DNA from: JBALVT01 sp045110675
Lineage (GTDB): Bacteria; Pseudomonadota; Gammaproteobacteria; Pseudomonadales; Halieaceae
Reading direction: 5' to 3'
Assembly (NCBI GenBank): GCA_045110675.1
Contig: JBGCGJ010000006.1
Span: forward strand, 248,001-312,000
Length of the DNA: 64,000 nucleotides
Position numbers and translations under genes: made by a program. This document shows positions 18,711 through 27,219 of the stretch, piece after piece (position 1 is the first letter of the stretch; each line of letters starts with the position of its first letter). The notes under the pieces were generated by a model. The model saw nothing but the letters and a program-made list of their open reading frames with translations. It was not told the origin of the DNA and did no database searches.

Positions 18711-19154
18711 GTGGATATTTTGAATCAGTTTCAGGTGACGGAAAATATTGCATCCTCAGGGCAGCCCACAGAAAACCAAATACAATCCATAGCCTCCAGC
18801 GGATACGACGTTTTGATTAACTTGGCGATGCCGGAACACGAAAACTCGATTGCCAATGAAGGTAGTTTAGTCACCACACTCGGCATGACCTATATACATA
18901 TTCCAGTGCCTTTTGATGCGCCGAATCATGATCATCTCGAGACTTTTTCAGGCTATATGGACGCGCTGGAGCGAAAAAAAGTTTGGGTGCACTGCATCGT
19001 TAATGCACGTGTTTCAGCGTTCCTCTTTTGCTATCTGCAGCAAAACAGAGGGTTGTCAGCGGAAGATGCCGCTACACCGCTTCTCAAGCAGTGGCTGCCA
19101 ACAATGGATGATGTTTGGAAGGAATTTATCAGCATCGCCCCACACCAGTTATAG
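18711..19154 (+). CDS. DUF442-type phosphatase-like protein
   Basis: This 147-residue protein has a GTG start with GTGAGG upstream. It has the fold-type signature of the DUF442 / beta-lactamase-hydrolase-like phosphatase group: ENIASSGQPTENQ near the N-terminus, YIHIPVPFDAPN in the middle and VHCIVNARVSAF as the P-loop. The loop has a CX4R spacing rather than the CX5R of classical cysteine phosphatases. This is common in this subgroup and leaves catalytic activity uncertain. No partner gene is evident. Confidence 0.7.
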   Translation: MDILNQFQVTENIASSGQPTENQIQSIASSGYDVLINLAMPEHENSIANEGSLVTTLGMTYIHIPVPFDAPNHDHLETFSGYMDALERKKVWVHCIVNARVSAFLFCYLQQNRGLSAEDAATPLLKQWLPTMDDVWKEFISIAPHQL

Positions 19155-19232
19155 CGGCGACCTGTTTACATTAATCGTCGACAACTGTCTTATTGAAATC
19201 TTTTACTGGTACTTTTTCGGAGAGCGTCAAAA

Positions 19233-19439
19233 ATGAAAGCACTATTACTAATCTGTATTCCCATTTTTCTGTCAGCCTGTAGTAATAAACAAATATATGA
19301 CAACATCCAGGACAATCAGCGACTGGAGTGCAGCAAATTGCCACAGCAACAGTATGAGGATTGCATGAAAGACTATGATACCAGTTATGAGGAGTACCAA
19401 CGAGATCGTCAAGACCTGGAAAAAGAACAGGGCAAGTAA
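19233..19439 (+). CDS. Small lipoprotein
   Basis: This 68-residue protein has a lipoprotein signal peptide with lipobox LSAC (Cys16). The mature part is short, very polar, rich in Gln, Glu, Asp and Tyr, and carries two further cysteines (about residues 33 and 44). An AGAG ribosome-binding site lies just upstream. Similar tiny lipoproteins occur in marine gammaproteobacteria; the function is unknown. Confidence 0.7.
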   Translation: MKALLLICIPIFLSACSNKQIYDNIQDNQRLECSKLPQQQYEDCMKDYDTSYEEYQRDRQDLEKEQGK

Positions 19440-19529
19440 AAACCAATTGCTGGGAGTTTTCACTGTATTCAATCTTCTCTAAGCGCATTAAACTTTCGAC
19501 TTCGCAAATCTCGTAAACAGTTGTAAATC

Positions 19530-20396
19530 ATGACTCCAGTTAGCAATCCATCCTCACCTCAAGCGCGACTACAAAGAATAGAATCCAGCAAGCTGTTTCA
19601 AGGAGTTGTGATTTCTATAATCATTGTTTCGGCGCTGGCCATTGGCGCCAAAACTTACGATCTCTCACCTTTTATCGAACAGAGCCTTATCGTACTCGAC
19701 CAGGGCGTTACTCTGTTTTTTCTCGCCGAAATTCTGCTGCGCTTCGCTGTGTGCAGCAACAAAAAACGGTTTTTCTTCGACGGCTGGAATGTGTTTGACA
19801 CCATAGTCGTTGTTGGGAGCTTGATCCCTATCGATAACTCCCAGGCTGTTTTATTGGGCAGGTTACTCCGGGTATTTCGCGTATTGCGATTGGTGTCCGT
19901 TGTGCCCGAACTCCGCTTTCTTATCGATTCGCTGTTAAAGGCGATCCCTAGAATGAGTTATATCGCCTTGCTGATGTTCATTATTTTCTATATCTACGGA
20001 GCGATTGGCTCTCTATTCTTTGCAGAAATTGACGAGGGGCTTTGGGGGGATGTTGCGGTTTCAATGCTAACCCTTTTCCGAGTGGCTACATTCGAGGATT
20101 GGACAGACATTATGTACGCCACTATGGAGGTGTACCCACTCAGCTGGGCCTACTACCTCACGTTTATTTTTCTTACGGCCTTTGTGTTTCTCAACATGAT
20201 GATAGGGTCAATATTAGAGGTGATGGGGGAAGAAAAAAATGCGCTGCAGACGCAACAAGCCCACGATGAGCGGGAGCACATGTCACAGCAATTGGAGGCA
20301 GTGCAACGCCAGCTGGAGGGGCTCACTGCACTGGTCAAAGATCAGGCCGTAGCCGCGCAATTGAATCAAGATTCTCGCGATCCATCGGGCGGTTAA
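19530..20396 (+). CDS. Voltage-gated cation channel of the bacterial NaV/CaV type
   Basis: This 288-residue single-domain channel has six transmembrane segments. S1-S3 span about 22-100. S4 carries four arginines spaced by three (R111, R114, R117, R120). A pore domain (about 143-235) precedes a C-terminal coiled coil (about 235-275) typical of tetrameric BacNav channels. The selectivity filter is TFEDWTD (187-193). NaChBac/NavAb use TLESW followed by a neutral residue. The extra acids at D190 and D193 resemble the calcium-selective CavAb filter, so calcium preference is inferred. It is flanked by unrelated small genes. Confidence 0.88.
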   Translation: MTPVSNPSSPQARLQRIESSKLFQGVVISIIIVSALAIGAKTYDLSPFIEQSLIVLDQGVTLFFLAEILLRFAVCSNKKRFFFDGWNVFDTIVVVGSLIPIDNSQAVLLGRLLRVFRVLRLVSVVPELRFLIDSLLKAIPRMSYIALLMFIIFYIYGAIGSLFFAEIDEGLWGDVAVSMLTLFRVATFEDWTDIMYATMEVYPLSWAYYLTFIFLTAFVFLNMMIGSILEVMGEEKNALQTQQAHDEREHMSQQLEAVQRQLEGLTALVKDQAVAAQLNQDSRDPSGG

Positions 20397-20453
20397 ATAG
20401 TTCTATATGATTGCCTGGGCTTATGTTGGATTTAATATTGCAGCCAATCAGTT

Positions 20454-20819
20454 TTGCTTCACATAGCATTGCACTTTTTGGTTCCGGCGATTGTGACAGT
20501 TCTGTTGTTCAGGAAAAACTGGAAAGTCGCCTACTGCTTGATGATGGCGGGAATGCTAATTGACATTGACCATTTATTTGCCAATCCAATTTATGACCCT
20601 GACCGCTGTAGCATTGGTTTTCATCCCTTACATGAATTATGGTTTATCGCGCTGTATGTCGCATTGTGCCTTCCTTCGAAGACCAGGCTTATTGGTATAG
20701 GTTTGCTGGTTCACATCTCGTTGGATACTATCGATTGTCAACTGAACAGTGGTGTGTGGATCAATACAACAACTAAGCTATCCACGAGTGTTACATTTTT
20801 GGAGCAAGTAAAATGGTAG
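20454..20819 (+). CDS. DUF6122-family membrane protein
   Basis: This 121-residue hydrophobic protein starts with TTG. It has the conserved family pattern MLHIALHFLVPAIV, then GMLIDIDHLFANPIYDP, RCSIGFHPLHE and LLVHISLDTIDC. The repeated His and Asp residues (LHIALH, DIDH, HPLH, H..LD) suggest a membrane metal-dependent hydrolase, a resemblance I infer from the pattern only. It overlaps the next gene by 7 bp, so the two are co-transcribed. Confidence 0.75.
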   Translation: MLHIALHFLVPAIVTVLLFRKNWKVAYCLMMAGMLIDIDHLFANPIYDPDRCSIGFHPLHELWFIALYVALCLPSKTRLIGIGLLVHISLDTIDCQLNSGVWINTTTKLSTSVTFLEQVKW

Positions 20820-21280
20820 ATTCCGCGATAACCCAGGACTGTTCCTGCCCCTGTGGAAAATCGAAATTTCAAGTATTCAACAAACCGAGCTTGCGCTTCT
20901 TCTGTCATTGCAGCATTTGCCAAAGGCTCTACAAGCAACCCTTTGCTGACGTCACGACATTGACCCAAAGTGACATCATCCTGCCTCCCGACCACGGCAT
21001 TCAGTTTAAAAAGTATCGCTCTATTGTTGGTATCGACAGGGGAACTTGCGTTGAATGTAGCAAGCCGGTCATAGCACTTGCTGGGTCAGGGACTAAAGGC
21101 CTTGCCTTTATTGCCGCTGGTAATTATTCGAACCCAGAGGTTCTTCCGGATCCAAAACTCCATGTTTTTTATGACCGCCGTGTGGGTGATGTAGCTGATG
21201 ACTTACCTAAGTATCAGGGCTACATCCGCAGCCAGTTTGCCGTCATTCGACTGCTCAATCGCAATACGGCCAAGCCCTAG
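20813..21280 (+). CDS. GFA-like (Mss4-fold) zinc-binding protein
   Basis: This 155-residue protein has the cysteine pattern of the GFA (glutathione-dependent formaldehyde-activating enzyme-like) fold: CSCPCG near residues 10-15, CHCSIC (about 31-36) and CVEC (about 82-85). These bind one or two zinc ions. Family members seldom have a proven reaction. It is the first of two GFA-type genes in this window (see 25991). Confidence 0.75.
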   Translation: MVDSAITQDCSCPCGKSKFQVFNKPSLRFFCHCSICQRLYKQPFADVTTLTQSDIILPPDHGIQFKKYRSIVGIDRGTCVECSKPVIALAGSGTKGLAFIAAGNYSNPEVLPDPKLHVFYDRRVGDVADDLPKYQGYIRSQFAVIRLLNRNTAKP

Positions 21281-21305
21281 GCCTGCCTGTTAAAACATTT
21301 TTTGG

Positions 21306-23150
21306 CTATCGAGGTCTACCGAACACCTGAGTCCAATAAACGTTGTACGTGCTCGATGCATTGCTAAATTTCGCGGCACCCAACTCGGTATAGCTCGAGC
21401 GCATGAGATTCGCGCAATGGCCAGGGCTGTCTATCCATGCCTGTACTACCGCGCTCACTGAGCTTAGAGAAACACCCGCTGCGATATTCTCGCCAACCGA
21501 TGACCATACGTAACCAGCTTGTGTCGCCCGAGTTCCCACTGATTGACCTGTCGAACCGGTGTGGCTGAAGAAGTTATTGTTTGCCATATCCATTGAATGC
21601 CCCAGGGCCGCTGTTTCCAGGTCGCAACTCCATGACAGTGCGGCAACCGCGGGGAAAGATCCTTCGGCACCACACACTCTCGCCTGAGCTCTGGTTGCGT
21701 TAACCGCATCTAGCATTGACTGTTCTTCGGCTGTCAGTGTGCATGCGCCACCGTCGCCGCTGCTGGCATTGTTATTCACGGAGTCACAGGCGTCACCTAA
21801 CTGGTCTCCGTCACTGTCTGCCTGATTTGGATTGTAGACACTCGGGCAGTTGTCGCTCTCAGCGTTAATGCCATCGTTATCCAGGTCAAGTCCGTTTTGG
21901 CCATCGCAGACGTCGCCCAGGCCATCGCCGTCGGCATCGTTTTGGTTGGCATTGGCAACCGTCGGACAATTATCGACACTGTCTTGTACGCCGTCACCAT
22001 CCGAGTCGGTGAACGCATCGCAGGCATCACCGATACCGTCCCTATCTATATCGGCTTGAGTCGGATTGCTTATTTCGACACAGTTGTCGGTTTTGTTGGT
22101 AACGTATCCTAGAGGTCTACTGATATCGACAACGGAGTCTGAGCTGTCTCCATATCCGTCTCCATCGACATCGCGATAGTAGCTTCGCTCGGAAAAACCT
22201 TCATCAACTGAACCGTCACAATTGTTGTCGACGCTATCAAGGGCTTCGGGCGCTCCGGGGTAGATAGTGTCGTTGTTGTCGTCACAGTCTCCGTCCTTGT
22301 CTACATAGCCATCCCGAAGGTTGAATGATTCAATGGATCCAAAACTCCTGCCAAAACCATCGCCATCTACGTCTCTATAGTAGACAGTCAGACCTTCATC
22401 GACGATACCATCGCAGTCGTTGTCCCGGTTGTCTATGCGCTCTTCTGACTCGGGGTTATCGCTCGCACTGAGGTCATTACAGTCCAGACTATTGCGAACA
22501 TAACCTTCGGGTCGTTGGCTTCCTACCTGTACTGAATTCGCGTCGCCAAAACCGTCACCGTCTCGATCAGCGTAAAACTCGATATTTGCAAAGCCTTCGT
22601 CAATCTGGTCATTGCAGTTGTTGTCGATTCCGTCGTCTTTTTCTCTAGCCCAAGGGTTCACTCTGCGAGCATTGTCATTGCAATCTGTATTGTTGATAAC
22701 AAAGCCGTCAGGACGCTCAAATGCCATAAGGCTTTCGTTGGCAGCACCGTAGCCGTCGCCGTCCTGATCGCGATACCAGGCTCTCCTGGATGAGGAAGAC
22801 TCAAACACAGCGGAGATGCCCACGTCTGAATCGTATTGAATAAATTCGGTCGGAAGTGGCGAGAGTTTCAATTCGCATATTTCGGTTTGCGCTCTGACGC
22901 ACACTCCTTCCCAGCGTACAAATCGATAGCCCTGGGCAGGTACCGCGGTAAAAGTCTCACTCATCGGACTGTCTATCGTGATGGCACAGGAATCCTGGTC
23001 GCAGTCGGCTGATCCCGAGGCAGAGATTATTGCACCGGTTTCGTCTGTTGTAATGATCAGGCGACAGCTGGCCAGGAAAACGAACGATAGGCCCAGCAAT
23101 AACTTTTTGCACAAAGAAACACCACGATCATCGGCTTTACAAAACCTCAT
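21306..23150 (-). CDS. Lipoprotein with MopE and thrombospondin type 3 repeats and a C-terminal CAP domain
   Basis: The 614-residue product has a signal peptide with lipobox LASC (Cys29). A small beta domain with FVRWEGVC (about 68-80) comes next. Three full MopE-type units follow, each with DxDGDG(Y/F)G, DCND or DCDD, NNC or NDC, and DEG, plus a fourth partial one. Three thrombospondin type 3 calcium-binding units (DNCP...DxDGDGxGDxCD) follow, and then a CAP/SCP domain (about 485-614; GENIAAG, WIDSPGHCANLM). CAP domains in bacteria are secreted and of mostly unknown activity. The acidic repeats should be structured by calcium. It is probably surface-anchored. ATG is the only good start. Confidence 0.85.
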   Translation of the reverse strand: MRFCKADDRGVSLCKKLLLGLSFVFLASCRLIITTDETGAIISASGSADCDQDSCAITIDSPMSETFTAVPAQGYRFVRWEGVCVRAQTEICELKLSPLPTEFIQYDSDVGISAVFESSSSRRAWYRDQDGDGYGAANESLMAFERPDGFVINNTDCNDNARRVNPWAREKDDGIDNNCNDQIDEGFANIEFYADRDGDGFGDANSVQVGSQRPEGYVRNSLDCNDLSASDNPESEERIDNRDNDCDGIVDEGLTVYYRDVDGDGFGRSFGSIESFNLRDGYVDKDGDCDDNNDTIYPGAPEALDSVDNNCDGSVDEGFSERSYYRDVDGDGYGDSSDSVVDISRPLGYVTNKTDNCVEISNPTQADIDRDGIGDACDAFTDSDGDGVQDSVDNCPTVANANQNDADGDGLGDVCDGQNGLDLDNDGINAESDNCPSVYNPNQADSDGDQLGDACDSVNNNASSGDGGACTLTAEEQSMLDAVNATRAQARVCGAEGSFPAVAALSWSCDLETAALGHSMDMANNNFFSHTGSTGQSVGTRATQAGYVWSSVGENIAAGVSLSSVSAVVQAWIDSPGHCANLMRSSYTELGAAKFSNASSTYNVYWTQVFGRPR

Positions 23151-23365
23151 TCCACAACCTCTAAATCTACAAAAAATTTCCGCGATAGGTCGGAGTTATT
23201 TGCAAGTTGCGGGCCATTTTTAATGGGAGGTAGGCACCGCAACGCTTTACAGGGTTTGTCACTGCAATAGGCAGCGTTCACAGTTGATAAGGTACGGTGT
23301 ACAGGTGACAATAATCGTCACTAATCGACTTAAACAGTCCAACTAGAGATAGGGGAGAAGCGCTT

Positions 23366-23794
23366 ATGGAGTCTAAAGCATTATTTTCTCTGGCTGCCGA
23401 TGCCTTACTGTTTATCCACATATTGTTTGTGGTCTTCGTCGTGCTCGGATTAGTAGCTATTTTTGTCGGTAAAATGTGTGGTTGGGCCTGGGTTAGAAAC
23501 CCCTATTTTCGCATCACACATTTGCTTGGAATCGGAGTAGTGGTGTTGCAGTCATGGTTGGGAGTTGTCTGCCCCCTTACCATTTGGGAAATGGATCTGC
23601 GAGCAAAAGCCGGAGATGCGGTTTATCAGGGTTCATTTATCACTCATTGGCTGAGTGAACTATTGTACTATCAAGCACCGCCCTGGGTGTTTGTTGTGGT
23701 CTATACGGTTTTTGGTGCGTTGGTGTTTTCCAGTTGGTTTGCTGTGCGGCCGCGCGGATTATTTAACGGCAGTCATCGCATGAAAGGGAGATAA
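23366..23794 (+). CDS. DUF2784-family membrane protein
   Basis: The 142-residue protein has four predicted transmembrane segments and the DUF2784 hallmarks: DALLFIHILFVVFVV near the N-terminus, WVRNPYFRITHLLGI, and LGVVCPLTIWEMDLR. Its function is unknown. A TAGGGGAG ribosome-binding site precedes the ATG. It opens a tight run of genes in which lysE follows after 3 bp. Confidence 0.85.
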   Translation: MESKALFSLAADALLFIHILFVVFVVLGLVAIFVGKMCGWAWVRNPYFRITHLLGIGVVVLQSWLGVVCPLTIWEMDLRAKAGDAVYQGSFITHWLSELLYYQAPPWVFVVVYTVFGALVFSSWFAVRPRGLFNGSHRMKGR

Positions 23795-23797
23795 ATA

Positions 23798-24430
23798 ATG
23801 GATTACTTGCAAATTATGGCGTTTGTGACAATTGCTGCTTTGTTGGTCGTGTCGCCCGGGCCCAATGGCCTGCTCATCGCCAGGACAGTACCTGCCTCTG
23901 GGAAGATGGCAGGGTTCGCAAATATCGCCGGATTTCTCGCCGCGTTTTACCTACATGGCAGCTTATCGATTCTAGGTATTTCAGTGCTCCTGACAAAATC
24001 GGCGGAAGCGTTTTTCATCTTTAAAGTTATCGGAGCGATTTATTTATGCTGGATTGGTGTGAAGTCTTTTCTCGGCGCTCTCAATCCGACAGCAGTTCAA
24101 GAAAAAGCTTTGGCCAAGCGCAATAGCACAGTAAGCAAATCCTTCCTCGAGGGGTTTCTGACGAATGCACTCAACCCGAAAGTCTCCATGTTCTACCTCG
24201 CGGCATTTCCACAGTTTATCCCTGCGAGTGAAAACGCGGCAGTTTTTGCGTTTTTCCTCGTGAGTCTTCATTCTTTGTTGAACATAGTTTGGTTTTCCTC
24301 AATGGTACTGCTGTTTGACCGTTTGCGATCTGTTTCCCAAAATGAGTCGGTACAGCGCAAAATTAAAGCGATTACGGGCATTGTTTTCATTGCTTTTGGG
24401 GCAAAACTTGTCGCCTTGGAGCAACGGTGA
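23798..24430 (+). CDS. LysE/RhtB-family exporter
   Basis: This 210-residue membrane protein has about six hydrophobic segments. It carries the family N-terminal motif LLVVSPGPNGLLIARTV (about 16-32) and the central GFLTNALNPKVSMFYLAAFPQF. LysE/RhtB proteins export amino acids or related metabolites; the substrate cannot be read from sequence. It overlaps the following VOC gene by 4 bp (GTGA), which points to translational coupling. Confidence 0.85.
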   Translation: MDYLQIMAFVTIAALLVVSPGPNGLLIARTVPASGKMAGFANIAGFLAAFYLHGSLSILGISVLLTKSAEAFFIFKVIGAIYLCWIGVKSFLGALNPTAVQEKALAKRNSTVSKSFLEGFLTNALNPKVSMFYLAAFPQFIPASENAAVFAFFLVSLHSLLNIVWFSSMVLLFDRLRSVSQNESVQRKIKAITGIVFIAFGAKLVALEQR

Positions 24431-24807
24431 ACCTCAATCAGGTAACCCTGCCGGTCAAAGACATGGAAGCGGCGGTGCACTTCTATCGCCAGTTGGGATT
24501 TACACAGATAGTGGAAACGCCGCACTACGCCAGGTTCGAATGTGCCGGCGGGGGCTCGACTTTTTCACTTTCATTGAGCGAGGATGAATTTTTTAATGGG
24601 ACGGTAATTTACTTTGAGCATGAACAGCTCGATGAGTGGGTAGCGAAACTCAAAGGCAGAGGCATCCGGTTTGAACAGGACCCGGAAGATCAAACTTATC
24701 TGTGGCGTGAGGCGGTATTGAAGGATCCGTCCGGTAATAAAATAAAGCTTTACTGGGCAGGCAATAATCGTCTATATCCACCCTGGCGAGTGGAGTTAAA
24801 GGCGTAG
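24427..24807 (+). CDS. VOC-superfamily (glyoxalase-like) protein
   Basis: This 126-residue protein with a GTG start has a typical vicinal-oxygen-chelate half-pair: NQVTLPVKDMEAAVHFYRQLGF at the start and LKDPSGNKIKLYW near the end. The family includes glyoxalase I, dioxygenases and resistance proteins. One of the usual metal positions is not obvious, since the first strand has Gln-Val-Thr rather than His. I leave the function open. Confidence 0.8.
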   Translation: MNLNQVTLPVKDMEAAVHFYRQLGFTQIVETPHYARFECAGGGSTFSLSLSEDEFFNGTVIYFEHEQLDEWVAKLKGRGIRFEQDPEDQTYLWREAVLKDPSGNKIKLYWAGNNRLYPPWRVELKA

Positions 24808-24837
24808 GGAAGCGAAGCGTTCCACGAAGGAAACTAT

Positions 24838-25437
24838 ATGGAAGTTTACGGCGATAGAGAGTCCGGTAACTGCTACAAAATTAGGCTTATTTGTGCGTTG
24901 CTCAATATTGAACATGAGTGGATTCACGTCGATATTTTGGCGGGAGAGTCTGGCGCAAAAAAATTTCTTGCGCTAAACCCCAACGGTAAAATTCCCCTAC
25001 TGAGACTTGCGGATGGTCGCTGTATCTCTGAGTCGAATGCCATTCTGAATTATCTGGCTTTTAAGAGTGACTTGTTACCTGATGATCAATTTGATCTGGC
25101 CAAGGTCCAACAATGGCAATTCTTTGAACAATACAGTCATGAGCCTTATATTGCAGTTGCGAGGTTTATTGCCAAGTATCTTGGCTTACCTGATGAACGC
25201 CGAGGCGATTATGAATCCAAACAAGAAGGTGGCCACAAGGCCTTATCGGTTATGGAGGCGCAACTTTCTGAAACAGAATATTTGGTGGGATCAAGATTAA
25301 GTACAGCTGATATTTCTCTATACGGCTACACGCATGTTGCCGACGAAGGAGGGTTTGACTTATCGCTCTATCCCGCTGTTCATTCGTGGCTTGACAGAAT
25401 CCGGAATCATCCACGATATATCGGTATGGAAGACTAG
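24838..25437 (+). CDS. Glutathione S-transferase family protein
   Basis: At 199 residues it has an N-terminal thioredoxin-like domain (SGNCYKIRLICALLNI, NPNGKIPLL, the glutathione-binding ESNAILNYLA) and a helical C-terminal domain with STADISLYGYTHVADEG. The likely catalytic residue lies in the SGNCYK segment (Ser or Cys). It probably conjugates or reduces electrophiles with glutathione. Its stop codon abuts the next gene's GTG, so they are co-transcribed. Confidence 0.88.
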   Translation: MEVYGDRESGNCYKIRLICALLNIEHEWIHVDILAGESGAKKFLALNPNGKIPLLRLADGRCISESNAILNYLAFKSDLLPDDQFDLAKVQQWQFFEQYSHEPYIAVARFIAKYLGLPDERRGDYESKQEGGHKALSVMEAQLSETEYLVGSRLSTADISLYGYTHVADEGGFDLSLYPAVHSWLDRIRNHPRYIGMED

Positions 25438-25947
25438 GTGAATATTGAATTACGTGATGCAGTTGTTGAGGATTACTCGCGAATCTTGGCTATCAATGAC
25501 GCGGAGGTTAACCATACCAGCGAAATGGATGCAGAACGCTTAGCATTACTGGATCATCATTCGCACTATCACAAAGTCGCAGTAGCGAAGGGCGAGGTAG
25601 CAGCTTTTCTGATTGCGATGCGGGACAACTGCGGATACAAAAATCATAACTATGATTGGTTTGCTTCGCGCTATGAACAGTTTCTCTATGTCGACAGAAT
25701 TGTTGTAAGCGCCGCTTATGTCGGACTAAGCATTGGCTCGCATTTGTACCGAGATCTTTTTAATTTTGCCCGATCTGAAGAAATTCCAAGAATTACTTGC
25801 GAATACAATGTTGTTCCTCCCAATGAGCCTTCGCGTCTGTTTCACAACAAGTTTGGTTTTCAAGAGGTCGGTGAGCAGTGGCTGAATGAAGGCGCCAAGA
25901 AAGTGTCTCTGCAAGCCGCGACATGTCGTTTAGATGAGCTGTCTTAG
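25438..25947 (+). CDS. GNAT-family N-acetyltransferase
   Basis: This 169-residue protein has a GTG start directly after the GST stop. It has the GNAT fold signature: IELRDAVVEDYSRILAIND at the N-terminus and motif A VDRIVVSAAYVGLSIGSHLY (acetyl-CoA loop, about 82-102), followed by NEPSRLFHNKFGFQEVG. The substrate is unknown. It is the fifth gene of the tight run that starts at 23366. Confidence 0.85.
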   Translation: MNIELRDAVVEDYSRILAINDAEVNHTSEMDAERLALLDHHSHYHKVAVAKGEVAAFLIAMRDNCGYKNHNYDWFASRYEQFLYVDRIVVSAAYVGLSIGSHLYRDLFNFARSEEIPRITCEYNVVPPNEPSRLFHNKFGFQEVGEQWLNEGAKKVSLQAATCRLDELS

Positions 25948-25990
25948 TCCCATTTGGACCTGCAGTACATGAAGAAACTGAGTAAAAGAT

Positions 25991-26374
25991 ATGATTTATA
26001 CAGGTAGTTGCCATTGTCAGGCTATTCGTTTCAGTGTTGAAGCGCCCGAGGCGCTCGAGGCAGACTATTGCAACTGTTCAATCTGCTCGAAATCTGGCTA
26101 CTTACATTTGATCGTACCACTGACGAAGTTTAAGCTACTGTCCGGAGAGGATTCTATAGCGACCTATACTTTTGGCTCTAAAGTGGCCAAACACACCTTT
26201 TGTCGATATTGCGGTATCAAGCCCTTTTACTACCCTCGTTCAAACCCTGATGGTATTGATGTCAATGTGCATTGCCTGGATACCCGGAATCAGCCCATTA
26301 ACGTTACCAACTTCGATGGTAAAAACTGGGAAAAGAATGCGCATAAGCTGGCGCATAAAAGCAAAGATGCGTAG
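25991..26374 (+). CDS. GFA-family zinc protein
   Basis: This 127-residue protein has the classic GFA pattern: GSCHCQAIRF (about 6-15), CNCSICSKSG (about 29-38) and FCRYCGIKPFYYPRSNPDG (about 70-88). The family binds zinc; the reaction is unproven for most members. It lies 43 bp after the GNAT gene and is a distant paralogue of the protein at 20813. Confidence 0.88.
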   Translation: MIYTGSCHCQAIRFSVEAPEALEADYCNCSICSKSGYLHLIVPLTKFKLLSGEDSIATYTFGSKVAKHTFCRYCGIKPFYYPRSNPDGIDVNVHCLDTRNQPINVTNFDGKNWEKNAHKLAHKSKDA

Positions 26375-26425
26375 CTTTAGCCGTTAGTCAAAATTTAGAA
26401 ATGGAATTTTTTGGGGAGTGTCTCT

Positions 26426-26713
26426 GTGATATTGGAGGTTGCCATCCTGGATGTGAAGCCGGGTCTGAAAATTGAATTTGAATCTGCCTTTGATACTGCG
26501 CAAAAAATTATTTGCGGGATGGAGGGGTACGTTTCCCACCAATTGAAAAAGTGCGTCGAAGTTCCCAATCGCTATTTGCTAACGGTGACTTGGGAAACTC
26601 TTGAGCACCACACTATTGGGTTTAGAGAATCGGATGAATATCAGGAGTGGCGCGCATTGCTGCACCATTTCTATGATCCTTTTCCACAGGTACAACACTA
26701 CGAAAACCTATAG
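26426..26713 (+). CDS. Antibiotic biosynthesis monooxygenase (ABM) domain protein
   Basis: This 95-residue dimeric alpha-beta barrel protein contains VAILDVKPGLKIEFESAF, GYVSHQLKKCVEVPNRYLLT and WETLEHHTIGFRESDEYQEW. I chose GTG at 26426 because GGGGAG lies 7 bp upstream; an in-frame TTG at 26411 is possible. ABM proteins include quinol monooxygenases and heme-degrading enzymes, but many have no known substrate. Confidence 0.8.
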   Translation: MILEVAILDVKPGLKIEFESAFDTAQKIICGMEGYVSHQLKKCVEVPNRYLLTVTWETLEHHTIGFRESDEYQEWRALLHHFYDPFPQVQHYENL

Positions 26714-26775
26714 CACAGTGGCTCGAACTATTTCGGTCCAGCAATTTAAACATCTCATAAAAAAAAGGTTCTAAA

Positions 26776-27198
26776 ATGAATGAATCCTATCTCGCCAAGG
26801 AATGGTCAGTTTTACAAAACCAGTATGATAGCTACGAAAAATTTTCACTCATTATTAAGCTGTTCAGCATCGGTTTAATCAGTTTTTCCTATTTTCTTCA
26901 TCACATGGGTTTGCTGACATTTTTATTGCTCTTAGTTTTGTGGCTGCAAGATGCGATATGGAAGACATTCCAGTCACGAATAAACCTTAGAATTCTGGAG
27001 GTGGAGCGAGGTCTGGCAGAAAATCCCAGCGATGGAGGCTCTGGAATCAAAGCTTTCCAATACAACCGCGACTACGCGCTTACAAGACCGGGATTTTTCG
27101 GTCTTATTAGAGAATATTTAAAACACGCATTTCGACCGACGATTGCCTATCCTCACGCGTTGCTGGTGGGCTTGATGGTTTTGTATTTTATGAGTTGA
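26776..27198 (+). CDS. Hypothetical membrane protein
   Basis: This 140-residue protein has two close hydrophobic helices (about 25-40 and 43-62) and a C-terminal one (about 120-138). A basic/acidic cytoplasmic stretch with an NLRILEVERGLAENPSDG segment lies between them. An AAAAAAGG sequence upstream of the ATG may act as the ribosome-binding site. I do not recognise a named domain. Confidence 0.65.
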   Translation: MNESYLAKEWSVLQNQYDSYEKFSLIIKLFSIGLISFSYFLHHMGLLTFLLLLVLWLQDAIWKTFQSRINLRILEVERGLAENPSDGGSGIKAFQYNRDYALTRPGFFGLIREYLKHAFRPTIAYPHALLVGLMVLYFMS

Positions 27199-27219
27199 AA
27201 GTATGGCTTAGTAAAACTT

